A program made the position numbers and the translations under genes. Under the pieces are notes generated by a model. It was not told the DNA's origin. It did no database searches and saw nothing but the letters and a program-made list of their open reading frames with translations. Source: Paenibacillus_E qinlingensis_A (lineage in GTDB: Bacteria; Bacillota; Bacilli; Paenibacillales; NBRC-103111). From it: DNA of 64,000 nt. Each line of letters starts with the position of its first letter. Within the stretch, counting starts at the first letter, position 1. Below are positions 60,397 through 64,000 of this stretch, piece by piece. The stretch covers positions 62,001 through 126,000 of the forward strand of contig NZ_JAVDSB010000013.1 in the NCBI RefSeq assembly GCF_031455095.1, in the 5' to 3' direction.

Positions 60397-61785
60397 ATGA
60401 ATCAATTTCCTGATAAATCTAAGTTAGAATTACCTGTAGCTATTATAGGTTCTGGACCTGTTGGACTTGCCGCGGCAGCACATTTAGTGGCAGTTGGCGA
60501 ATCTTTTGTATTATTTGAAGCAGGCAATGAAGTGGGATCGAGTATATCTCAATGGGCGCATGTTCGTCTCTTCTCTCCGTGGGAATACAACATTGATAAA
60601 GCTGCGAGGAAGTTACTTGACTCTCATGGTTGGAGCGCACCGAATAACTCGGAAAATCCTACAGGTTTAGAAATGATTGATAAATATTTTAAACCATTTG
60701 CAGCACTACCTGAAATAAAACCATTCATTCAGTTGAATTCCAAGGTAGTTGCTATAAGCCGAAAAGGTCTAAATAAAGTTAAAACAAATGGCAGAGACGA
60801 CCTCCCTTTTATCATACACATTGAGAAGAATGGTGAGCGTCATAGCATTGAGTCTAAAGCTGTTATCGACGCTTCGGGAACGTGGACTAACCCCAATCCA
60901 ATCCTCTCTGAAGGTGTCTGGACATCCGATGAACAATTGTTAAATAAGCAGATTTTCTATGGAATACCTGATGTACTTGAAGAGCATAAAGCTCGATACA
61001 GTAACAAGAAAGTACTTGTAGTGGGTAGTGGCCACTCTGCGATTAATACATTGTTGGAACTAGGAGAACTCAAAAGCGAAAAACCTGAAACTGATATCAC
61101 ATGGGTATTGAGAAAATCCAATGTAGAGGATGTTTACGGTGGTAAAGAGCAGGACCAACTTGCAGCCAGAGGAGAACTAGGAATACGAATTCAAAGGCTT
61201 GTTGAATCAGGGAATATTAAAGTGATAACACCTTTTCATATCCAAGCATTCAAACAGAAAGAAAACAAGATTCAGGTGTTCGGAACTCGTCATGGCGAAT
61301 TACTTCAAATCGATGATATTGATGAAATTGTTTCGAATACTGGTTCACGAACGGACTTCACCTTTTTAAGAGAAGTTAGGGTAATTGCTGATCCTAGCCT
61401 AGAAAGCACATTGGAATTAGCTCCATTAATCGATCCGAATGTTCATAGTTGCGGTACAGTAAGACCACACGGTGAGAAGGAGCTACGTCAACCAGAGAAG
61501 GATTTCTACATTGTTGGTTCAAAAAGCTATGGCAGAGCACCAACGTTCTTGATGGCGACTGGTTATGAACAAGTAAGGTCCATAGTCGCTGCAATAGTAG
61601 GTGATTATGAAGCGGCGGAAAGAGTCGAACTCGAGCTACCTGAAACAGGGGTTTGTAGCACCAAAAATAGTTCATGCTGTGTTTCGGAAAAGATTGAATT
61701 GAAGATGATCAAAATGGAAGAAGCCAGCTCTTGCTGTTCACCAGTCACCCAGCAAGTAACTTCAAAAACGACGTGTTGTAACTAG
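60397..61785 (+). CDS. Flavin-dependent oxidoreductase/monooxygenase with Cys-rich tail
   Basis: A 462-residue protein; CGGAGG at 60381-60386 supports the ATG. An FAD-binding Rossmann motif is at about 13-31 (PVAIIGSGPVGLAAAAHLV) and an NAD(P) motif at about 205-223 (KVLVVGSGHSAINTLLELG). It resembles the flavoproteins called ArsO in ars operons of other bacteria. The last about 45 residues are a special tail with Cys420, Cys427-428, Cys446-447 and Cys460-461, well suited to bind As(III) or another thiophilic ion. The substrate may be an arsenical or the Cys-rich peptide encoded just upstream. Confidence 0.8.
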   Translation: MNQFPDKSKLELPVAIIGSGPVGLAAAAHLVAVGESFVLFEAGNEVGSSISQWAHVRLFSPWEYNIDKAARKLLDSHGWSAPNNSENPTGLEMIDKYFKPFAALPEIKPFIQLNSKVVAISRKGLNKVKTNGRDDLPFIIHIEKNGERHSIESKAVIDASGTWTNPNPILSEGVWTSDEQLLNKQIFYGIPDVLEEHKARYSNKKVLVVGSGHSAINTLLELGELKSEKPETDITWVLRKSNVEDVYGGKEQDQLAARGELGIRIQRLVESGNIKVITPFHIQAFKQKENKIQVFGTRHGELLQIDDIDEIVSNTGSRTDFTFLREVRVIADPSLESTLELAPLIDPNVHSCGTVRPHGEKELRQPEKDFYIVGSKSYGRAPTFLMATGYEQVRSIVAAIVGDYEAAERVELELPETGVCSTKNSSCCVSEKIELKMIKMEEASSCCSPVTQQVTSKTTCCN

Positions 61786-61830
61786 ACCAATTCCTAAAAC
61801 CCATCGCGTCAATAAAGAATGAAAGCAAAT

Positions 61831-61875
61831 AAAAAGACTTTCACACGTCTCTTTAGACGTAGGAAAGTCTTTTTA
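61831..61875 (+). terminator. Terminator of the ars operon
   Basis: AAAAAGACTTTC (61831-61842) pairs with GGAAAGTCTTTTT (61862-61874), with an inner stem ACGTCT/AGACGT in the loop. It can work in both directions. Confidence 0.85.
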
Positions 61876-62052
61876 TTTATTGACTCTGTTAATACCCATA
61901 AGTAATCCTTACAGATGAAGTAGTTGAATATTCCTTTGTGATTGCCTTAAATACTGCAAATATTTTAGTTAGTTAAGAAGGATTAGAGTTTGTGCAGGAA
62001 AGACGTATAGTTTTATCGTATTATTATTGTTAAACAGTGAGGAGTGATGTTA

Positions 62053-62439
62053 TTGGAACATTTAGACACAAAGCAAAAGGTATTAGTAGCTATTTATCTT
62101 GAGTATCAAAAGGATTTACCTGAAATGAATAAAAATATTGATGCTAGTATCCTAGAGTTAAGTGATGATGTATTTTTAATTGCGATTAGAAAATTACATA
62201 ATGAAGGTTTGATTACTGGTGGTAGGTTTTATGAACACCCGCTTAAAGGCGTAGCTTCTACAGAATATATTATGATGACAAAAGCAGGTATTGAATATGT
62301 AGAATCTAAGTTGAACGTTTTGCCGACATTGAATGGCGAAGGGAAAATTAAAGAGGTTTCAAAGAAGCTTGCTGAATGGGGATACAATGAACTAAAAGAT
62401 TTCACAGTCAAAGTAATTGCTGAAATTGTTAAGGGGTAG
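62053..62439 (+). CDS. YjcQ-like protein
   Basis: About 128 residues from TTG 62053, the start best spaced from GGAG at 62041-62044 (ATG 62047 is too close). The pattern LDTKQKVLVAIYLEYQKDLP, ISDDVFLIAIRKLHNEGLIT and EYIMMTKAGIEYVESKL fits the YjcQ winged-helix family found in phages and bacilli, whose role is unknown. It is monocistronic between two terminators and is probably an insertion between the two arsenic gene groups. Confidence 0.7.
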   Translation: MEHLDTKQKVLVAIYLEYQKDLPEMNKNIDASILELSDDVFLIAIRKLHNEGLITGGRFYEHPLKGVASTEYIMMTKAGIEYVESKLNVLPTLNGEGKIKEVSKKLAEWGYNELKDFTVKVIAEIVKG

Positions 62440-62518
62440 AGTCTCAAATAAAAAATGTTGTGTTTTTTTGAGTTCTTTTTATTACTCATTAATAAGCTTA
62501 CGGAAATCGCTAGCTCAA

Positions 62519-62546
62519 AAGACCGCCTTATTAATAAGGCGGTCTT
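62519..62546. terminator. Bidirectional terminator
   Basis: AAGACCGCCTTATT and AATAAGGCGGTCTT meet as a perfect 28-bp palindrome, with CTTT on the plus side and TTTG on the minus side. It separates the yjcQ-like gene from the convergent phosphatase gene. Confidence 0.8.
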
Positions 62547-62583
62547 CTTTATGTCAATTATAAACAATAGGATTCTAAATAAC

Positions 62584-63018
62584 CTACTTATTAAACAATT
62601 TTTCGATTGCCTCGCGTTGCGCAGGTTTTACATTCACTTTGGAGCGAATGCTTTTTGCTAAAGCTTCAGCCTCATCGATGGACTGACTCTTACCCAGTGT
62701 AATTAATGTGCCAACAGCAACAGCACCCGTTCTACCACTTCCGCCTCCACAATGGAAACCAACCTTTTTACCGGCTCTGTAAGCCTCTACAACATGGCTT
62801 ATCGCTTGCTGGAAAAGTACGTCCTGTGGACCCTCTGCATTATCTCCAAGCGGAACTTGAATCCATTCAACATTAGCACCGGGGTAAGCACGTTCTGTTG
62901 CTTCTCCACGTAAATCAACTACGACTTCGACGCCTTCATTCTTGACCATATCTTCAACATCAGCCGCGCCACCAAAGAAGATTTTATCTTCATGTAAAGC
63001 TTGATAATTTTTAGCCAT
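62584..63018 (-). CDS. Dual-specificity/tyrosine-phosphatase-like protein
   Basis: A 144-residue cytoplasmic protein with the Cys-dependent phosphatase P loop HCGGGSGRTG (Cys90 to Arg96) and an acidic loop candidate in PLGDNAEGP. It overlaps the ArsI gene by 8 nt, so it is part of the minus-strand arsenic operon. Its role there is not established. It might act on phosphorylated or arsenylated metabolites, or be a distant relative of arsenate reductases, which share the fold chemistry. Confidence 0.8.
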   Translation of the reverse strand: MAKNYQALHEDKIFFGGAADVEDMVKNEGVEVVVDLRGEATERAYPGANVEWIQVPLGDNAEGPQDVLFQQAISHVVEAYRAGKKVGFHCGGGSGRTGAVAVGTLITLGKSQSIDEAEALAKSIRSKVNVKPAQREAIEKLFNK

Positions 63019-63502
63019 CTGTAAACTCCTTAGAATAACTGTTTTTTGAATGATGTGAATTCATTGCTGTAGGTGCCGAAGGCGGCGCACAACATAGCGA
63101 CATATCACGTGCTTCTCCGGCTGACTCGAACTCAGAGTCCTCTTTCGTATAGAAGATCTCCCAAGCGTTTCCGTCTGGATCATAGACCCAAACTTTGTCT
63201 TGAACAGCATAACAGCAAGTTGTGTTAATTTCGTCGATAGTGAGAAGATTGCTATGGCGAAGACGTTCGCCCATAGCCAAAACTTCTTCAGTATCGTTTA
63301 CTTGAAAACCTAAATGATTCAACACACCGTTTTTCTCGAAAGGTCGAACATTAAGAGAGAAATGAAGCAATGGTTCATCAAGTTCAAACTTTGCATAGTT
63401 ATCCTTAATCTTAGTTGGTTCAGTACCAAAGAAAGCACGATAAAAATCCAAGGACTTTTGTAGATTCGAACAATTCACCGCTACATGCATCCGTTTAATC
63501 AT
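63011..63502 (-). CDS. arsI: ArsI-type C-As lyase (vicinal oxygen chelate dioxygenase)
   Basis: A 163-residue glyoxalase/bleomycin-resistance-fold protein. TTCCYA supplies the vicinal Cys96-Cys97 that binds trivalent organoarsenicals in ArsI. NHLGFQ (His63) and the Glu of GNAWEIF (about 115) match the Fe(II) ligands. It cleaves the carbon-arsenic bond of methylarsenite, giving As(III). Its C-terminal extension ends in SLCCAPPSAP and a His/Ser tail, adding another Cys pair. It is one base downstream of arsC and overlaps the phosphatase gene. Confidence 0.9.
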   Translation of the reverse strand: MIKRMHVAVNCSNLQKSLDFYRAFFGTEPTKIKDNYAKFELDEPLLHFSLNVRPFEKNGVLNHLGFQVNDTEEVLAMGERLRHSNLLTIDEINTTCCYAVQDKVWVYDPDGNAWEIFYTKEDSEFESAGEARDMSLCCAPPSAPTAMNSHHSKNSYSKEFTDG

Positions 63503-63503
63503 C

Positions 63504-63932
63504 TTACTTTCCTTCTTTCACAAATAGCTCAATGCGTTCTTTTATGGAGTCACGAACTTCACTGAATTTCGCGGTAATTTCTTCTTCCGTCCCCGTTGCC
63601 TTAGCAGGATCTTCGAAGCCCCAGTGCCACTTAACAACGTTCTTGTTGGAGATTACAGGGCAATGCTCATCAGCGTGTCCACATAGGGTGATGACGTAAT
63701 CAGCGCGGTTTAAAATTTCAGGATCAATGACATTGGATGTATGGTTAGAAATATCAATTCCTGCTTCTTTCATTGTTGCAACAGCACGTGGGTTTAATCC
63801 ATGAGCTTCTAATCCTGCGCTTTGCACTTCGTATTTATCGCTGCCTAGAGCCTTTAAAAATCCATCTGCAATTTGGCTGCGGCAAGAATTTCCTGTACAC
63901 AAAAAGTAAACTAGAGGTTTGTTGTTTTCCAT
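63504..63932 (-). CDS. arsC: Arsenate reductase ArsC, thioredoxin-linked
   Basis: A 142-residue enzyme of the low-molecular-weight phosphatase fold. The P loop is CTGNSCRSQ (Cys12 to Cys17). The redox pair Cys84 and Cys91 is in TLCGHADEHCPV, as in pI258 ArsC (Cys10, Cys82, Cys89). It reduces arsenate to arsenite with thioredoxin. AGGAGAAATGC lies before the ATG. First complete gene of the minus-strand arsC-arsI-phosphatase operon. Confidence 0.95.
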   Translation of the reverse strand: MENNKPLVYFLCTGNSCRSQIADGFLKALGSDKYEVQSAGLEAHGLNPRAVATMKEAGIDISNHTSNVIDPEILNRADYVITLCGHADEHCPVISNKNVVKWHWGFEDPAKATGTEEEITAKFSEVRDSIKERIELFVKEGK

Positions 63933-63967
63933 GATTGCATTTCTCCTTTTTGATGGCTCTTCAAGTA

Positions 63968-64000
63968 TTAAGCTCCTTGATGCCCTTTTTTTGTTTGTTG
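63968..64000 (-). CDS. Possible 3' end of an upstream gene
   Basis: The minus-strand frame entering from the right edge reads QQTKKGHQGA and a TAA stop 36 bp before arsC. In ars operons this position is often taken by the arsenite pump ArsB/ACR3, but ten residues are too few to identify it. Confidence 0.3.
   Translation of the reverse strand, partial: QQTKKGHQGA

Noticed and set aside
1..64000. CRISPR arrays, rRNA and tRNA genes
   Set aside because: No regularly spaced direct repeats of 24-40 bp and no cloverleaf or rRNA-like sequences were noticed; this was by eye, not by a covariance model search.

Overview
The window looks like a Paenibacillus-type chromosome (Bacillales). Pointers are YesM/YesN-style histidine kinase and AraC response-regulator pairs, LplB/YtcP/LplA-type sugar transporters, large membrane-bound AraC regulators, strong AGGAGG-like ribosome binding sites, a FapR operator and a GlnR/TnrA box. 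No rRNA, tRNA or CRISPR array was seen.

The left two thirds (1-34.4 kb) is ordinary metabolic DNA. It holds the start of a fabH gene with a FapR site, a LysR regulator divergent from an O-methyltransferase, a beta-helix protein next to a two-component system, an RND exporter, and a secreted CAP-domain protein. A carbohydrate locus follows (14.4-22.0 kb) with two ABC permeases, a binding lipoprotein and two paralogous glycosidase-like enzymes, preceded by a membrane AraC regulator. Next come a glycerate/tartronate semialdehyde operon divergent from a CdaR-type regulator, and a nitrate assimilation locus (25.8-34.4 kb). That locus pairs an ANTAR antiterminator with a TrpD2-like protein. Its nitrate transporter has a consensus promoter overlapped by a GlnR/TnrA box and a leader with two successive ANTAR hairpin/terminator modules.

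At about 35.0 kb a LuxR-type regulator is cut short and an A+T-richer accessory region begins. It carries a SIR2-HerA pair, a serine recombinase remnant, a complete type II-like Wadjet operon (jetABCD), an OLD-type ATPase/TOPRIM nuclease with an Abi-C/HEPN-like partner, and a cruciform-rich stretch with a perfect 52-bp palindrome. After that come two tandem large serine recombinases (one split by an in-frame amber codon) behind a small ORF, a short RecJ-like nuclease, a CadC-like repressor lacking most metal ligands, a LexA-controlled Y-family polymerase operon and a DUF4062/TIR-like protein.

The right end (59.6-64 kb) is an arsenic locus. An ArsR repressor with four ATCAA-N6-TTGAT operators precedes a 60-residue peptide ending CCACAC and a flavoprotein with a Cys-pair-rich tail. 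On the other strand lie ArsC, the C-As lyase ArsI and a tyrosine-phosphatase-like protein. The most unusual items are the ArsR/Cys-peptide/flavoprotein unit, the tandem ANTAR leader with its TrpD2-like partner, and the recombinase/palindrome region.
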